Shown here one piece after another: positions 28,236-40,217 of a DNA stretch of 64,000 nt. Positions within the stretch are counted from its first letter, which is position 1. Every line of letters begins with the position of its first letter. Under the pieces are notes generated by a model, which made no database searches, had not been told where the DNA came from, and was given only the letters and a program-made list of their open reading frames with translations. Source of the DNA: Gynurincola endophyticus (GTDB lineage: Bacteria; Bacteroidota; Bacteroidia; Chitinophagales; Chitinophagaceae). Location of the stretch: assembly GCF_003991195.1 (NCBI RefSeq), contig NZ_RCWL01000007.1, forward strand, positions 172,812-236,811, in the 5' to 3' direction. The translations under genes and the position numbers were made by a program.

Positions 28236-30536
28236 ATGTTTATGATGAGATTTCTTTTTCTTGCTTTGGTACTGTTAGCAAGCAGTGCCACTACCCAGGC
28301 TCAGGTATCAAAAAAATCAAAGACACTGGTAGATTATGTTAATACTTTGATGGGAACAGATTCAAAGTATAGCTTGTCTAATGGAAATACTTACCCTGCA
28401 GTGGCTGTTCCCTGGGGAATGCACTTCTGGAGCCCGCAAACCGGTAAAATGGGAGACGGCTGGATGTATACTTACAGTGCCGATAAAATACGTGGATTTA
28501 AACAAACACACCAACCTTCTCCGTGGATGAACGACTATGGTAATTTTGTGATCATGCCGGCAACTGGTAAACTCGTATTCGATGAAAATCAGAGAGCCAG
28601 CTGGTTTTCGCACAAAGCGGAAATCGCCGCACCTGATTATTACCAGGTTTATCTTGCCGATGCCGATGTAGTAACTGAGATTACAACTACAGAAAGAGCA
28701 GCCCAATTCAGACTGACTTATCCTGAAACAGATAGTGCTTTTTTAATTATTGATGCTTTAGATAAAGGCTCATATATTAAAGTAATTCCCGAGCAAAATA
28801 AAATTATTGGTTATTCAACCCGCAACAGCGGTGGCGTCGGTAAAAACTTCAAAAACTATTTTGTAGTGCAACTCGATCAGCCTTTTCAACACAACTGGAT
28901 CTGGAATGACTCTTTGCTAGTGAGTAATCAGAAAGAACATACCTCGCGTCATACCGGAGTGGTGGTAGCTTTTAAAACCAGGAAAGAGCAGGTGGTGAAT
29001 GTAAAAACTGCTTCTTCTTTTATCAGTTTTGAACAGGCCGAATTAAACCTGCAACGTGAAATCGGCAAAAATGATTTCAATACTACCCGAGCACAATCAA
29101 AGAAACTATGGAATGAAATGTTAGGCAGAATTGAAGTAGTGGATACACATCTTCCTGCTGAAAAAGCAACCTTCTATTCCTGCTTGTACCGTGCTTTACT
29201 ATTTCCGCAGAAGCATTATGAAGTAGATGCTGCCGGAAATATAAAACATTACAGTCCGTACAGCAGCCAGGTAGAAGACGGTTATTTCTTCGCCGGCACC
29301 GGCTTCTGGGATACTTTCAGGGCATTATTCCCATTGTTGAACTTCGTATATCCCGAAATCAATGTTGAAATGCAAAAAGGCTTGGTAAATGCGTACAGGT
29401 TCGGCGGATTTTTACCGGAATGGTCAAGCCCTGGTTTCAGAAACGTAATGGTAGGAAATAACTCCGCATCTGTGGTGGCCGATGCCTATATCAAAGGTTT
29501 GAGAGGCTATGATATCGAAACGCTCTGGCAGGCATTGGTAAAAGGAGCCCATGAAGAGGGACCATTGGATGCAGTGGGTAGAAAGGGAGCGAAATATTAT
29601 AATGAAATCGGTTATGTGCCTTACAATGTAGGCATCAGAGAAAATGCTGCACGAACATTAGAATATGCCTATGATGACTTTACTATTGCCGAACTGGCAA
29701 AAGCGTTGAAGAAATCACCCGAGGATGTTAACTACTATTATCAGAGAGGACAGAATTATAAAAAACTGTATGATGATTCTACTAAATTAATGCGGGGAAA
29801 GAACCTGGACGGTTCATTTCAGTATCCGTTTAACCCATTAAAGTGGGGGGATGCTTTTACTGAAGGAAACAGTTTACATTATTCATGGAGTGTATTTCAC
29901 GATATTGAAGGATTAAAGAACCTGATGGGCGGAGATGCGGTATTTAACAGAATGCTGGATACTATTTTCGAAACGCCACCGCATTTTGACGAGAGCTATT
30001 ACCGCGGTGTTATCCATGAAATACGTGAGATGCAGATCATGAATATGGGACAGTATGCGCATGGTAATCAGCCGATCCAGCACGTCGTATACCTGTATAA
30101 TTATGGCTCTCAGCCGTGGAAAGCACAGGCGAGGGTGAGAGAAATTATGAAAAAACTGTATTTCCCTACTCCTGACGGTTACTGTGGTGACGAGGATAAC
30201 GGGCAAACCAGCGCCTGGTATGTATTCAGTGCTTTAGGTTTTTATCCGGTATGCCCCGGAACCACTCAATATGTGATGGGAAGCCCGATCTTCAACAAGG
30301 TAAAAGTTCATTTCCCGAACGGTAAAACGCTTGAAATAGAATCGGCTAATAATTATGAGGAGCATCCGTATGTACAATCAGTCAACTGGAATGGTAAAAG
30401 CTATGACAAAAATTATCTTGAGCACTTTGAATTACTGAAAGGTGGCCGTTTAAAGTTTGAAATGGGCGAACAACCGAATAAAAAAAGAGGCATAACCAAA
30501 TCTGCCTACCCATATTCGTACTCCGTGAAACCATAA
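28236..30536 (+). CDS. GH92 family alpha-mannosidase
   Basis: A 766-residue secreted or periplasmic enzyme with a signal peptide (FLFLALVLLASSATTQAQ). GH92 enzymes are Ca-dependent inverting exo-alpha-mannosidases acting on N-glycans or mannans. Family signatures: VDYVNTLMGTDS with NTYPAVAVPWGMHFWSPQTG at the N-terminus, FWDTFRALFPLL, PYNVGIRENAARTLEYAYDDF, and GDEDNGQTSAWYVFSALGFYPVCPG near residue 650. Linkage specificity is not readable. The 28236 start is one of three nearby ATGs (28236, 28242, 28245). Confidence 0.95.
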   Translation: MFMMRFLFLALVLLASSATTQAQVSKKSKTLVDYVNTLMGTDSKYSLSNGNTYPAVAVPWGMHFWSPQTGKMGDGWMYTYSADKIRGFKQTHQPSPWMNDYGNFVIMPATGKLVFDENQRASWFSHKAEIAAPDYYQVYLADADVVTEITTTERAAQFRLTYPETDSAFLIIDALDKGSYIKVIPEQNKIIGYSTRNSGGVGKNFKNYFVVQLDQPFQHNWIWNDSLLVSNQKEHTSRHTGVVVAFKTRKEQVVNVKTASSFISFEQAELNLQREIGKNDFNTTRAQSKKLWNEMLGRIEVVDTHLPAEKATFYSCLYRALLFPQKHYEVDAAGNIKHYSPYSSQVEDGYFFAGTGFWDTFRALFPLLNFVYPEINVEMQKGLVNAYRFGGFLPEWSSPGFRNVMVGNNSASVVADAYIKGLRGYDIETLWQALVKGAHEEGPLDAVGRKGAKYYNEIGYVPYNVGIRENAARTLEYAYDDFTIAELAKALKKSPEDVNYYYQRGQNYKKLYDDSTKLMRGKNLDGSFQYPFNPLKWGDAFTEGNSLHYSWSVFHDIEGLKNLMGGDAVFNRMLDTIFETPPHFDESYYRGVIHEIREMQIMNMGQYAHGNQPIQHVVYLYNYGSQPWKAQARVREIMKKLYFPTPDGYCGDEDNGQTSAWYVFSALGFYPVCPGTTQYVMGSPIFNKVKVHFPNGKTLEIESANNYEEHPYVQSVNWNGKSYDKNYLEHFELLKGGRLKFEMGEQPNKKRGITKSAYPYSYSVKP

Positions 30537-30551
30537 ACGGAAAGAAATTAG

Positions 30552-30565
30552 TGAAATCGTTTTCA
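30552..30565. promoter_or_regulatory. Putative operator before lacI (autoregulation)
   Basis: TGAAATCGTTTTCA: perfect arms TGAAA/TTTCA around a central CG. On the minus strand its core AAAACGATTT is identical to the four boxes before SusC. It lies 47 bp before the regulator's ATG and just after the GH92 stop. Confidence 0.75.
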
Positions 30566-30611
30566 GGAAACCGATAAGGTGTTATCTTAGCTTAAACCAC
30601 TAATAAAATAA

Positions 30612-31625
30612 ATGAAAAAAGCTTCGCTAAAAGACATTGCTGCCATGACCGGTACTTCTATAACCACGGTATCGTTAGTACTGAACGGCCGGGCAAAGCA
30701 AATGCGTATTAGTGACGAGGTTGCCGAAATGATTGTTAAAACTGCTGACGAGGCAGGTTATGTTCCCAATCAGATGGCAGTTCGTTTAAGAACGGGGAAA
30801 TCAAAGCTGATTGGAATTATTGTAGATACTATCTCCGGTAATTTTTTCAGTACACTGGCCCCGATAGTGGAGCAGTCGTTAGCACCTTACGGTTACCGTA
30901 TTATATATGCCGCTACAGAAAATGAACCCGAAAGAACCCGCCAGGTCATTCAAATGTTAAGAGAACAGGCCGTGGAAGGGTATATCCTCATGCCTCACAA
31001 TGGGATGCGGAAAGAATTAGACCGGTTACTGCAAGACGAAAAACCGGTAGTATTGTTAGATATGAATTTTGAGGACCTGGAACTGCCGGTAGTAAGAGTG
31101 GATGGTGAACAATCAATTATCAAGTTGGTACATCAATTAGTGCAAAAAGGCTATCAGCGGATAGGAATGGTAACCAGTGATCACCCGCACGCTCAGCTTC
31201 AATACCGTTTGAGCGGTTATGAGCAAGGGTTGATCGAACTGGGCATGCCTTTAAAGAAAACTTATATTCACACGGTGGCAATGAAAAAAAGCCGTGAAGC
31301 GCAACTAAAAGCATTAAGTACCTGGTTACAGCAAAAGAACAGGCCCGACTGTGTGATCTTCTCGGCGAACTATTTGGGCGTGTTAGGTGTTGAAGTATTG
31401 CAACGTTTGGGGTGGAATATGCCGAATGATCTCGGAATGGTGGTTTTTGATGACCAGGATTTATTTAGATTGTATCCGGGTGGAATCTCCGTAATTGAAC
31501 AACCGACCGCACAAATGGCGGAATCTGCGGCAAATTTATTATTGCAGGGGCTTGGAATCAAAAAAGGAGGACGTAAGCTGGAATATATTTTGCCGGGAAA
31601 AACGGTATTAAGGGGGTCTACCTGA
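30612..31625 (+). CDS. LacI/GalR-family transcriptional regulator
   Basis: A 337-residue repressor. The N-terminal helix-turn-helix and hinge read SLKDIAAMTGTSITTVSLVLNGRAKQMRIS...AGYVPNQMAVRLRTGKS (residues 4-65). The periplasmic-binding-protein-like effector domain follows (LIGIIVDTISGNFFSTLAP, RIGMVTSDHPHAQLQYRLSGY, LGMVVFDDQDLFRLYPGGISVIEQPTAQMAESAANLL). It most likely controls the SusC-SusD-GH92 genes through the CTAAAACGATTTAG boxes and itself through the box at 30552. Inducer presumably a mannose-related sugar (inference). Ends with TGA. Confidence 0.94.
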   Translation: MKKASLKDIAAMTGTSITTVSLVLNGRAKQMRISDEVAEMIVKTADEAGYVPNQMAVRLRTGKSKLIGIIVDTISGNFFSTLAPIVEQSLAPYGYRIIYAATENEPERTRQVIQMLREQAVEGYILMPHNGMRKELDRLLQDEKPVVLLDMNFEDLELPVVRVDGEQSIIKLVHQLVQKGYQRIGMVTSDHPHAQLQYRLSGYEQGLIELGMPLKKTYIHTVAMKKSREAQLKALSTWLQQKNRPDCVIFSANYLGVLGVEVLQRLGWNMPNDLGMVVFDDQDLFRLYPGGISVIEQPTAQMAESAANLLLQGLGIKKGGRKLEYILPGKTVLRGST

Positions 31626-31709
31626 TTAAATATAAGATATTTAATTTAAATAGTAAAGGGTAAAATTAGCAAACTGCAAAAAAATATTTATTTTTTGTAA
31701 TTTATTACT

Positions 31710-31717
31710 TACCTTTG
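31710..31717 (+). promoter_or_regulatory. rpoB promoter -7 element
   Basis: TACCTTTG followed by CCGTCCTAA, as at the tRNA-tuf promoter. A T-run (31691-31697) provides only a poor -33. A 166-nt leader precedes the rpoB ATG. Confidence 0.7.
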
Positions 31718-31882
31718 CCGTCCTAATTTTAAAAGCTAATTAGCGAGGTATGTTAAAAATGGCCATTATAACATAACTGCCTCATATTCAGTGCACTGAG
31801 AACCTGTAAGTTCTCCAGAGATTGGTATGTCTATAGACGATTATTGAAGTTCGAACAACTTAAAAAACCGGTTTTAATTAAT

Positions 31883-34800
31883 ATGTCTTCAACAAAACTG
31901 CAAACCAGGGTAAACTTTGGCAAGACTAAGAACTTGGCCGATGCCCCTGATCTACTCGAAGTACAGATTCAGTCTTTTAAAGAGTTTTTCCAGCTAGAAA
32001 CTACGCCTGATAAGCGTAACATTGAGGGATTGTTTAAAGTGTTTAAGGAGAATTTTCCTATTACTGACACTCGTAACATCTTCGTGTTGGAATTCTTAGA
32101 CTACTTCATTGATCCCCCGCGCTACACCATCGAAGAGTGTATGGAGCGTGGATTGACTTATGCGGTACCTTTAAAGGCAAAGCTTAGGTTAAGTTGTAAC
32201 GATGAAGAGCACGTTGATTTCCAAACAATTGTACAGGATGTGTTTTTAGGGAATATTCCTTACATGACACCCAGAGGTACTTTTGTAATCAATGGTGCGG
32301 AGCGTGTAGTGGTATCTCAATTACACCGTTCTCCGGGCGTGTTCTTTGGTCAGTCTGTTCACCCGAACGGAACTAAGATTTACTCTGCCAGAGTAATTCC
32401 TTTTAAAGGAGCCTGGATGGAGTTCGCGACCGACATCAACAACGTAATGTACGCTTACATCGACCGTAAAAAGAAGTTCCCTGTAACAACTTTATTGCGT
32501 TCGATCGGATACGAAACCGACAAGGACATCCTTGAATTATTCGGCATGGCTGATGAAGTTCCGGGTGATGCTAAGTCTTTGAAAAAACATTTAGGTAAAC
32601 GCCTGGCTGCCCGTGTGTTAAGAACATGGGTGGAGGATTTCGTGGATGAAGACACCGGTGAGGTGGTTTCTATCGAGCGTAATGAAATCGTGATGGAGCG
32701 TGACACCGTTTTGGACGAAGAAGCAGTTGATATGATTGCGGATATGGACGTGAAGAGCGTTTTCGTTCAAAAAACAGATGTTGGTGGAGATTTCGCCATT
32801 ATTTACAATACTTTGAATAAAGATACTTCTAACAGTGAGTTGGAAGCGGTTCAGCATATCTATCGCCAGTTGCGTGGTGCTGATGCCCCTGATGATGAAA
32901 CTGCAAGAGGTATTATCGATAAATTATTCTTCTCTGATAAACGTTATGATTTAGGGGAAGTAGGTCGTTATAAAATCAACCGTAAGTTGAATTTAGAATT
33001 ACCGCTTGACCAAAAAACGTTAACCAAAGAAGATATCATCGAAATCATTAAATACCTGGTACGTTTAACCAACGGTAAAGCAGAGATTGATGATATCGAC
33101 CACTTAAGCAACCGTCGTGTAAGAACTGTGGGTGAGCAATTATATGCTCAGTTCGGAGTGGGTCTGGCCCGTATGGCGCGTACCATCCGTGAGCGTATGA
33201 ACGTTCGTGATAATGAGGTATTTACACCGGTTGACCTGATCAATGCACGTACTTTGTCGAGCGTTATCAACTCATTCTTCGGAACATCGCAGTTATCGCA
33301 GTTCTTAGACCAAACCAACCCGCTGTCTGAAATTACACACAAACGTCGTATTTCAGCGTTAGGGCCAGGTGGTTTAAGCCGTGAGCGTGCAGGTTTCGAG
33401 GTGCGTGACGTACACTATAGCCACTACGGTCGTTTGTGTACGATTGAAACACCGGAGGGTCCGAACATCGGTTTGATCTCGACCTTATGTGTGCACGCAA
33501 AAATCAACGAGATGGGCTTCATTGAAACGCCTTATCACAAAGTTGAGCATGGTAGAGTAGACATTAAAGAATTAACCTTCTTAAGTGCGGAAGAAGAAGA
33601 TATCGCAAAAATTGCGCAGGCTTCGGTAGCGTTAAATGAGAATGGTGAATTCGTAGATGATAGAATTCCTTCACGTCAAACAGGTGATTTCCCTATTCTT
33701 GAAAGAGAAGAAGTGGAGTTCATGGACGTAGCACCTAACCAGATCGTAGGTTTGTCTGCATCGCTGATTCCGTTCCTGGAACACGATGACGCCAACCGTG
33801 CGTTAATGGGATCGAACATGCAACGTCAGGCTGTACCGCTGATCCGCCCTCAGAATCCTATCGTAGGAACCGGATTGGAAGGAAAGGCTGCAAGAGACGC
33901 CCGTGTTCAGATCTTATCAGAAGGTGAAGGTGTGGTTGAATATGTTGACGGAAGTGAAATTCACGTTCGTTATGACCGTAGCGATGCTGATCGTTTAGTA
34001 AGCTTTGAAGAAGATTTAAAAATCTACAAACTGACTAAATTTATCAAAACCAACCAGGAAACCTGTATCAACCAAAAACCTGCTGTTCGTAAAGGACAAC
34101 GCGTGATTAAAGGTGACTTCTTAACTGAAGGATATGCGGTTCAGGACGGTGAGTTAGCATTAGGACGTAACTTACAAGTGGTATTCATGCCATGGAAAGG
34201 TTACAACTTCGAGGATGCGATCGTAATTAACGAAAAAGTAGTTAAAGAAGACTTATTTACTTCTATTCACATCTCTGAGTATGAATTAGAAGTGAGAGAT
34301 ACTAAATTAGGTGAAGAGGAACTGACTCCGGATATCCCGAACGTTTCTGAAGAAGCTACCAAAGACCTTGACGAAAACGGTATTATCCGTTTAGGGGCAG
34401 CGATCAAAGAAGGTGATATCCTGATCGGTAAAATCACTCCTAAAGGTGAATCTGATCCGACTCCGGAAGAGAAATTATTAAGAGCAATCTTCGGTGATAA
34501 AGCCGGTGATGCAAAAGATGCTTCTCTGAAGGCTCCGAACGGAGTAGAAGGTGTTGTAATCGGTAAAAAACTTTTCCAACGTGCCAAGAAAGATAAAAAC
34601 GCAAAACTGCGTGAAAAAGCAGCGCTGGAAAAACTGGAAAAAGTTCACGAAAAAAATACCGACGATCTAAAAGAGTTGTTATTAGAAAAACTGCAAACTT
34701 TATTGAAAGATAAAGCTTCATCAGGAGTGAACAACAACTTCGGTGAAGTGCAGGTACCTAAAGGAACGAAGTTTAATCCTAAGAACCTGTCTACAATCGA

Positions 34801-35686
34801 TTATCTGAACGTAAATCCTTTGGGATGGACAGGCGATAACTCAATTGACGATCAGATCAACACTTTGTTACACAACTATAACATCAAGTATAACGAAGAG
34901 TTAGGCCGTTACAAGAGAGAGAAATTCAATATCTCTATCGGTGACGAGTTACCTGCAGGTGTATTGAAACTGGCGAAAGTTTATCTGGCTGTTAAACGTA
35001 AGTTGAAAGTGGGTGATAAGATGGCGGGCCGCCACGGTAACAAAGGTATCGTTGCGAAAATCGTTCGTCAGGAAGATATGCCGTTCTTAGAAGACGGAAC
35101 ACCGGTTGATATCGTATTGAACCCGTTAGGGGTACCTTCACGTATGAACCTCGGTCAGATCTATGAAACCGTATTAGGTTGGGCCGGCTTGAAATTAGGT
35201 TGCAAATTCGCTACACCGATCTTTGACGGAGCTACTCCTGATGAAATCGCTGAGCAAATTGAAGTAGCTAAACTTCCAAGCTTCGGACATACTTACCTTT
35301 ATGATGGTGAAACAGGTGACCGCTTCGACCAGAAGGCTACTGTAGGTGTTATTTATATGATTAAACTACACCACATGGTAGACGATAAAATGCACGCACG
35401 TTCTATCGGGCCATACAGCTTGATCACACAGCAACCATTAGGTGGTAAAGCACAGTTCGGTGGTCAGCGTTTCGGTGAGATGGAGGTTTGGGCATTGGAA
35501 GCATACGGTGCGTCTAACATCTTGCAAGAATTATTAACTATTAAATCGGATGATATCGTAGGCCGTGCGAAAACTTACGAAGCAATCGTGAAAGGCGACA
35601 ATATCCCGAGAGCAGGTATTCCGGAATCGTTCAACGTATTAGTACATGAGTTGAGAGGTCTTGGACTTGATCTTAAATTCGATTAA
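31883..35686 (+). CDS. rpoB: RNA polymerase beta subunit
   Basis: 1267 residues from [14 protein letters not shown]; an upstream in-frame TTG at 31844 is rejected because relatives start near this Met. The rifampicin-binding/fork region is clear ([56 protein letters not shown]). The C-terminal part carries [15 protein letters not shown] and [24 protein letters not shown]. It has its own promoter here, separated from rplL by 9.2 kb. Confidence 0.99.
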   Translation: MSSTKLQTRVNFGKTKNLADAPDLLEVQIQSFKEFFQLETTPDKRNIEGLFKVFKENFPITDTRNIFVLEFLDYFIDPPRYTIEECMERGLTYAVPLKAKLRLSCNDEEHVDFQTIVQDVFLGNIPYMTPRGTFVINGAERVVVSQLHRSPGVFFGQSVHPNGTKIYSARVIPFKGAWMEFATDINNVMYAYIDRKKKFPVTTLLRSIGYETDKDILELFGMADEVPGDAKSLKKHLGKRLAARVLRTWVEDFVDEDTGEVVSIERNEIVMERDTVLDEEAVDMIADMDVKSVFVQKTDVGGDFAIIYNTLNKDTSNSELEAVQHIYRQLRGADAPDDETARGIIDKLFFSDKRYDLGEVGRYKINRKLNLELPLDQKTLTKEDIIEIIKYLVRLTNGKAEIDDIDHLSNRRVRTVGEQLYAQFGVGLARMARTIRERMNVRDNEVFTPVDLINARTLSSVINSFFGTSQLSQFLDQTNPLSEITHKRRISALGPGGLSRERAGFEVRDVHYSHYGRLCTIETPEGPNIGLISTLCVHAKINEMGFIETPYHKVEHGRVDIKELTFLSAEEEDIAKIAQASVALNENGEFVDDRIPSRQTGDFPILEREEVEFMDVAPNQIVGLSASLIPFLEHDDANRALMGSNMQRQAVPLIRPQNPIVGTGLEGKAARDARVQILSEGEGVVEYVDGSEIHVRYDRSDADRLVSFEEDLKIYKLTKFIKTNQETCINQKPAVRKGQRVIKGDFLTEGYAVQDGELALGRNLQVVFMPWKGYNFEDAIVINEKVVKEDLFTSIHISEYELEVRDTKLGEEELTPDIPNVSEEATKDLDENGIIRLGAAIKEGDILIGKITPKGESDPTPEEKLLRAIFGDKAGDAKDASLKAPNGVEGVVIGKKLFQRAKKDKNAKLREKAALEKLEKVHEKNTDDLKELLLEKLQTLLKDKASSGVNNNFGEVQVPKGTKFNPKNLSTIDYLNVNPLGWTGDNSIDDQINTLLHNYNIKYNEELGRYKREKFNISIGDELPAGVLKLAKVYLAVKRKLKVGDKMAGRHGNKGIVAKIVRQEDMPFLEDGTPVDIVLNPLGVPSRMNLGQIYETVLGWAGLKLGCKFATPIFDGATPDEIAEQIEVAKLPSFGHTYLYDGETGDRFDQKATVGVIYMIKLHHMVDDKMHARSIGPYSLITQQPLGGKAQFGGQRFGEMEVWALEAYGASNILQELLTIKSDDIVGRAKTYEAIVKGDNIPRAGIPESFNVLVHELRGLGLDLKFD

Positions 35687-35692
35687 TCATAT

Positions 35693-35734
35693 TTACTTCT
35701 TCCTTCATCGATATTGAGATGAAGGAAGAAGTAA
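35693..35734 (+). promoter_or_regulatory. 17-bp hairpin between rpoB and rpoC
   Basis: Perfect stem 35693-35709 / 35718-35734 with an 8-nt loop (GATATTGA), 6 nt after the rpoB stop. Only three T follow, so a processing or partial attenuation role is more likely than full termination. Confidence 0.65.
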
Positions 35735-35820
35735 TTTCTGTTCTTGTAAAACAAATATTCAGTCCCCGATTCCCAACAAAGTTGGGTGAGGAGATAAAAG
35801 CATAAAAGCTCATCTAGAAT

Positions 35821-38800
35821 ATGGCTATTAAAAAAGAGAATCGTCCTAGAGCGACCTTTTCTAAAATTACAATCGGTTTGGCATCACCAGACTCTATTTT
35901 AGAACGTAGCTATGGCGAGGTATTAAAACCTGAAACGATTAACTATCGTACTTACAAACCTGAAAGAGACGGTTTGTTCTGTGAGCGTATTTTTGGTCCG
36001 GTTAAAGACTATGAATGTGCTTGTGGAAAATATAAAAGAATTCGTTATAAGGGAATCGTTTGTGACCGTTGCGGTGTAGAAGTTACTGAGAAAAAAGTAC
36101 GTCGTGAGCGCATGGGGCACATCAAATTAGTGGTTCCTGTTGTACATATCTGGTATTTCAAGAGCTTACCTAACAAAATCGGTTACTTATTAGGTGTTAG
36201 TTCTAAAAAATTAGAAACGATCATTTATTATGAGCGTTTCGTGGTTATTCAGGCCGGTATCCGTGAGGATAAAGGTTTGAAAATGGGAGATCTTTTAACT
36301 GAAGAAGAATATCTTGATTTATTAGAAACACTTCCGAAAGATAACCAGTTCTTACCTGACGAAGACCCTCAGAAATTCATTGCTAAAATGGGTGCTGAAG
36401 CGGTTCATGACATGTTAGGAAGAATTGAGTTAGACCAATTATCATTTGATTTAAGAAATGCAGCGGCAACTGAAACTTCACAACAACGTAAAGCAGATGC
36501 TTTAAAACGTTTAAGTGTAGTAGAATCTTTCCGTGATGCTAACTTACGTATTACTAACCGCCCTGAGTGGATGGTAATGCAATATATTCCTGTAATTCCA
36601 CCTGAATTACGTCCGCTTGTACCTTTAGACGGTGGCCGTTTTGCGTCTTCTGACTTAAACGACTTATACCGCCGTGTAATTATCCGTAATAACCGTTTGA
36701 AACGTTTATTAGAAATCAAAGCTCCTGAAGTAATCTTACGTAACGAAAAACGTATGTTACAGGAAGCTGTTGATTCTCTGTTCGACAATAGCCGTAAATC
36801 AAATGCTGTTAAAGCGGAAGGTGGCAGAGCGTTGAAATCTCTTTCTGATGTATTGAAAGGTAAACAAGGTCGTTTCCGTCAAAACTTATTAGGTAAACGT
36901 GTTGACTACTCCGGTCGTTCTGTAATCGTGGTAGGTCCTGAATTGAAGTTACACGAGTGTGGTTTACCTAAAGATATGGCTGCGGAATTGTTCAAACCGT
37001 TCATCATCCGTAAACTGATTGAAAGAGGTATCGTTAAAACTGTAAAATCGGCTCGTAAGCTGGTAGATAAAAAAGAAGCAGTTGTTTGGGATATCCTGGA
37101 GAACGTGCTGAAAGGTCACCCGGTAATGTTAAACCGTGCCCCGACACTTCACCGTTTATCTATTCAGGCATTCCAACCTAAATTAATTGAAGGTAAAGCG
37201 ATCCAGTTACACCCGTTAGTGTGTTCTGCGTTCAACGCCGACTTTGATGGTGACCAGATGGCGGTACACGTTCCGTTAAGTAACGCTGCTGTATTGGAAG
37301 CTCAGTTATTAATGTTGTCTTCTCACAACATTCTTAACCCGCAAAACGGTGCTCCGATGACCCTTCCTTCTCAGGACATGGTCTTGGGCCTGTACTACAT
37401 CACTAAAGGTAAACGTACCGACGATAAAGAAACGCTTCGCGGTGAGGGTAAAGCCTTCTACTCTGCAGAAGAAGTAATTATCGCGTACAATGAAAAACGT
37501 GTAGACTTACACGCTTTCATTAAAGTGAAAGTAGATGTTCGTAACAGCAAAGGTGAATTAGAATATAAATTGATCGAAACTACTGTAGGTCGTATCCTGT
37601 TCAATCAGTTCGTACCTAAAGAAGTTGGTTTCATCAACGCATTAATGACTAAAAAGAACTTGCGTGAAATCATTGGAGATATCATCAATATCACCAATAT
37701 TCCAAAAACAGCGAAGTTCCTCGATGATATTAAACAATTAGGTTTCCGTACAGCGTTCAAAGGAGGTTTGTCATTCTCTATTAATGACCTGATCATTCCT
37801 TCTATTAAAGAATCAGTACTGGAAAACGCGAAAGGTGAAGTTGCTGAGGTATGGGACAACTATAACATGGGTCTTATTACCAACAACGAGCGTTATAATC
37901 AGATCGTTGATATCTGGTCGAGAGTCGATACCAGAATCACTGAAACGCTGATCCGTGAATTGAGTACAGATAAGCAAGGGTTTAACTCTGTTTATATGAT
38001 GCTTGACTCTGGAGCGCGTGGTTCTAAACAGCAGATCAAACAGCTTTGTGGTATCAGAGGTCTGATGGCTAAACCAAGAAAATCAGGATCTACAGGTTCT
38101 GAGATCGTTGAAAATCCGATCTTATCGAACTTTAAAGGTGGGCTGAACGTATTGGATTACTTCATCTCTACCCACGGTGCCCGTAAAGGTCTTGCGGATA
38201 CCGCGTTAAAAACAGCCGATGCGGGTTACTTAACCCGTCGTTTAGTAGACGTGGCACAAGACGTGGTAATCACAGAAGAAGATTGTGGAACCTTACGTGG
38301 TATTGCAACCAGTGCATTAAAAGACAACGAAGACATCGTTGAACCATTATATGATCGTATCATCGGACGTACCTCATTACATGATGTATATCATCCGCAC
38401 ACTGAAGAATTAATCATCGCTGCCGGCGGATTAATCACCGAAGATCTCGGTAAAGAAATCGAAAACGCAGGTATTGAAACCGTTGAAATTCGTTCGGTAT
38501 TAACCTGCGAAAGCAAACGCGGTGTGTGTGTGAAATGTTACGGTAAAAACTTAGCATCAGGTTACTTAACACAGAAAGGGGATGCAGTAGGTATTATCGC
38601 TGCACAATCAATCGGTGAGCCTGGTACTCAGTTAACACTTCGTACCTTCCACGTGGGTGGTGTGGCCGGTTCTGCTTCAGTAGAATCAGCTCTCTACGCT
38701 AAATTCGATGGTACATTACAATTCGACGGTCTGCGTACTGTAACTGCTGAAAACAACGAAGGTGAAAAAATCCAGGTGGTAATCGGTCGTACAGGTGAGA

Positions 38801-40113
38801 TCAGAAATATGGATCTGAAAAATGATCGCTTGTTAAACGTAATCAACATTCCTTACGGTTCTACTTTGATCGTAAAAGACGGTCAGGAAGTGAAGAAAGG
38901 AGATGTGATCTGTACATGGGATCCGTTTAACAACGTAATCATCGCTGAGATTCCTGGTTCTATCCGTTTCGAAAACGTAATCGATGGTATCACTTACCGT
39001 GAAGAGGCCGACGAACAAACCGGTCACCGCGAAAAAGTGGTTATCGAAACAAAAGATAAAAACAAAATTCCAACAATGTTGGTAGAAGGTAAAGAAGTGA
39101 AAATTTACAACTTACCGGTAGGTTCACACATCGCAGTTGATGAAACTGACGAAGTTAAAGCCGGTCAGGTATTAGTAAAAATTCCTCGTAACCTTCGTAT
39201 CCAACGAGATATTACCGGGGGTCTTCCAAGAGTTACCGAGTTGTTTGAAGCTCGTAACCCGGGTAACCCGGCCGTGGTTTGTGAAATCGATGGTGTTGTT
39301 GCCTTCGGTAGCATTAAACGCGGTAACAGAGAAATCATCGTTGAGGCTAAAGACGGCGTAGTGAAGAAATATTTAGTTCCTCTTACCCGCCAGATCCTCG
39401 TACAAGACGGTGACTTTATCAAAGCCGGTGCTCCGTTATCTGATGGCCAGATTGCTCCAAGCGATATCTTATCAATTAAAGGTGCATTCGCCGTTCAGGA
39501 GTATGTAGTAAATGAAATTCAAGAGGTTTACCGCTTGCAAGGGGTAAAAATTAACGATAAACACATTGAAGTAATCGTTCGTCAGATGATGAAAAAAGTG
39601 GAGATCGTTGATCCGGGTGATACACGTTTCTTAGAAGAAGATTTAGTAGATCGTTTCGACTTTAACGAAGAGAACGATTGGATCTTCGACAAGAAAGTGA
39701 TTACTGAAGCCGGAGAAAGTACTAAACTTCGTGCCGGTCAGATCGTAAGCGTGCGCGAAATTCGTGAAGAAAACTCCGTATTACGCCGTTCTGATAAAGC
39801 ATTAGTAGAATTCAGAGATGCCAATCCTGCTACCTCTCAACCGGTATTATTGGGTATTACCAAAGCATCTTTAGGTACGCAAAGCTGGATCTCAGCTGCA
39901 TCGTTCCAGGAAACTACTAAAGTATTATCTTCAGCTGCTATCATGGGTAAATCTGATGATATGCTCGGATTGAAAGAAAACGTTATTACCGGTCACCCAA
40001 TTCCTGCAGGTACAGGTTTGAGAGATTTTGAGAATATGGTTGTAGGTAGTAAAGAAGAATACGAATTATTACAAACCACTCGCGAAGCAATGAGCTTCGA
40101 TGACGATGAATAA
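35821..40113 (+). CDS. rpoC: RNA polymerase beta-prime subunit
   Basis: 1430 residues. N-terminal zinc ribbon with four Cys ([20 protein letters not shown], about residues 67-86), the active-site Mg-binding motif [12 protein letters not shown] near residue 475, the bridge helix/trigger-loop region ([21 protein letters not shown]), the second zinc site ([13 protein letters not shown]) and a C-terminal acidic end. It follows rpoB by 134 nt with a strong hairpin in between. Confidence 0.99.
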   Translation: MAIKKENRPRATFSKITIGLASPDSILERSYGEVLKPETINYRTYKPERDGLFCERIFGPVKDYECACGKYKRIRYKGIVCDRCGVEVTEKKVRRERMGHIKLVVPVVHIWYFKSLPNKIGYLLGVSSKKLETIIYYERFVVIQAGIREDKGLKMGDLLTEEEYLDLLETLPKDNQFLPDEDPQKFIAKMGAEAVHDMLGRIELDQLSFDLRNAAATETSQQRKADALKRLSVVESFRDANLRITNRPEWMVMQYIPVIPPELRPLVPLDGGRFASSDLNDLYRRVIIRNNRLKRLLEIKAPEVILRNEKRMLQEAVDSLFDNSRKSNAVKAEGGRALKSLSDVLKGKQGRFRQNLLGKRVDYSGRSVIVVGPELKLHECGLPKDMAAELFKPFIIRKLIERGIVKTVKSARKLVDKKEAVVWDILENVLKGHPVMLNRAPTLHRLSIQAFQPKLIEGKAIQLHPLVCSAFNADFDGDQMAVHVPLSNAAVLEAQLLMLSSHNILNPQNGAPMTLPSQDMVLGLYYITKGKRTDDKETLRGEGKAFYSAEEVIIAYNEKRVDLHAFIKVKVDVRNSKGELEYKLIETTVGRILFNQFVPKEVGFINALMTKKNLREIIGDIINITNIPKTAKFLDDIKQLGFRTAFKGGLSFSINDLIIPSIKESVLENAKGEVAEVWDNYNMGLITNNERYNQIVDIWSRVDTRITETLIRELSTDKQGFNSVYMMLDSGARGSKQQIKQLCGIRGLMAKPRKSGSTGSEIVENPILSNFKGGLNVLDYFISTHGARKGLADTALKTADAGYLTRRLVDVAQDVVITEEDCGTLRGIATSALKDNEDIVEPLYDRIIGRTSLHDVYHPHTEELIIAAGGLITEDLGKEIENAGIETVEIRSVLTCESKRGVCVKCYGKNLASGYLTQKGDAVGIIAAQSIGEPGTQLTLRTFHVGGVAGSASVESALYAKFDGTLQFDGLRTVTAENNEGEKIQVVIGRTGEIRNMDLKNDRLLNVINIPYGSTLIVKDGQEVKKGDVICTWDPFNNVIIAEIPGSIRFENVIDGITYREEADEQTGHREKVVIETKDKNKIPTMLVEGKEVKIYNLPVGSHIAVDETDEVKAGQVLVKIPRNLRIQRDITGGLPRVTELFEARNPGNPAVVCEIDGVVAFGSIKRGNREIIVEAKDGVVKKYLVPLTRQILVQDGDFIKAGAPLSDGQIAPSDILSIKGAFAVQEYVVNEIQEVYRLQGVKINDKHIEVIVRQMMKKVEIVDPGDTRFLEEDLVDRFDFNEENDWIFDKKVITEAGESTKLRAGQIVSVREIREENSVLRRSDKALVEFRDANPATSQPVLLGITKASLGTQSWISAASFQETTKVLSSAAIMGKSDDMLGLKENVITGHPIPAGTGLRDFENMVVGSKEEYELLQTTREAMSFDDDE

Positions 40114-40135
40114 TATTTCGCTTATCCGCGAAAAG

Positions 40136-40165
40136 AAAAGTAGGAAGTAGCCCTTCCTACTTTTT
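40136..40165 (+). terminator. Terminator after rpoC
   Basis: 12-bp stem AAAAGTAGGAAG/CTTCCTACTTTT, 5-nt loop, T5. Confidence 0.95.
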
Positions 40166-40217
40166 CATTTGAATCATTAAAATATATTTTTTTTTAACAT
40201 ATTAGTTTTCGCTCTGC

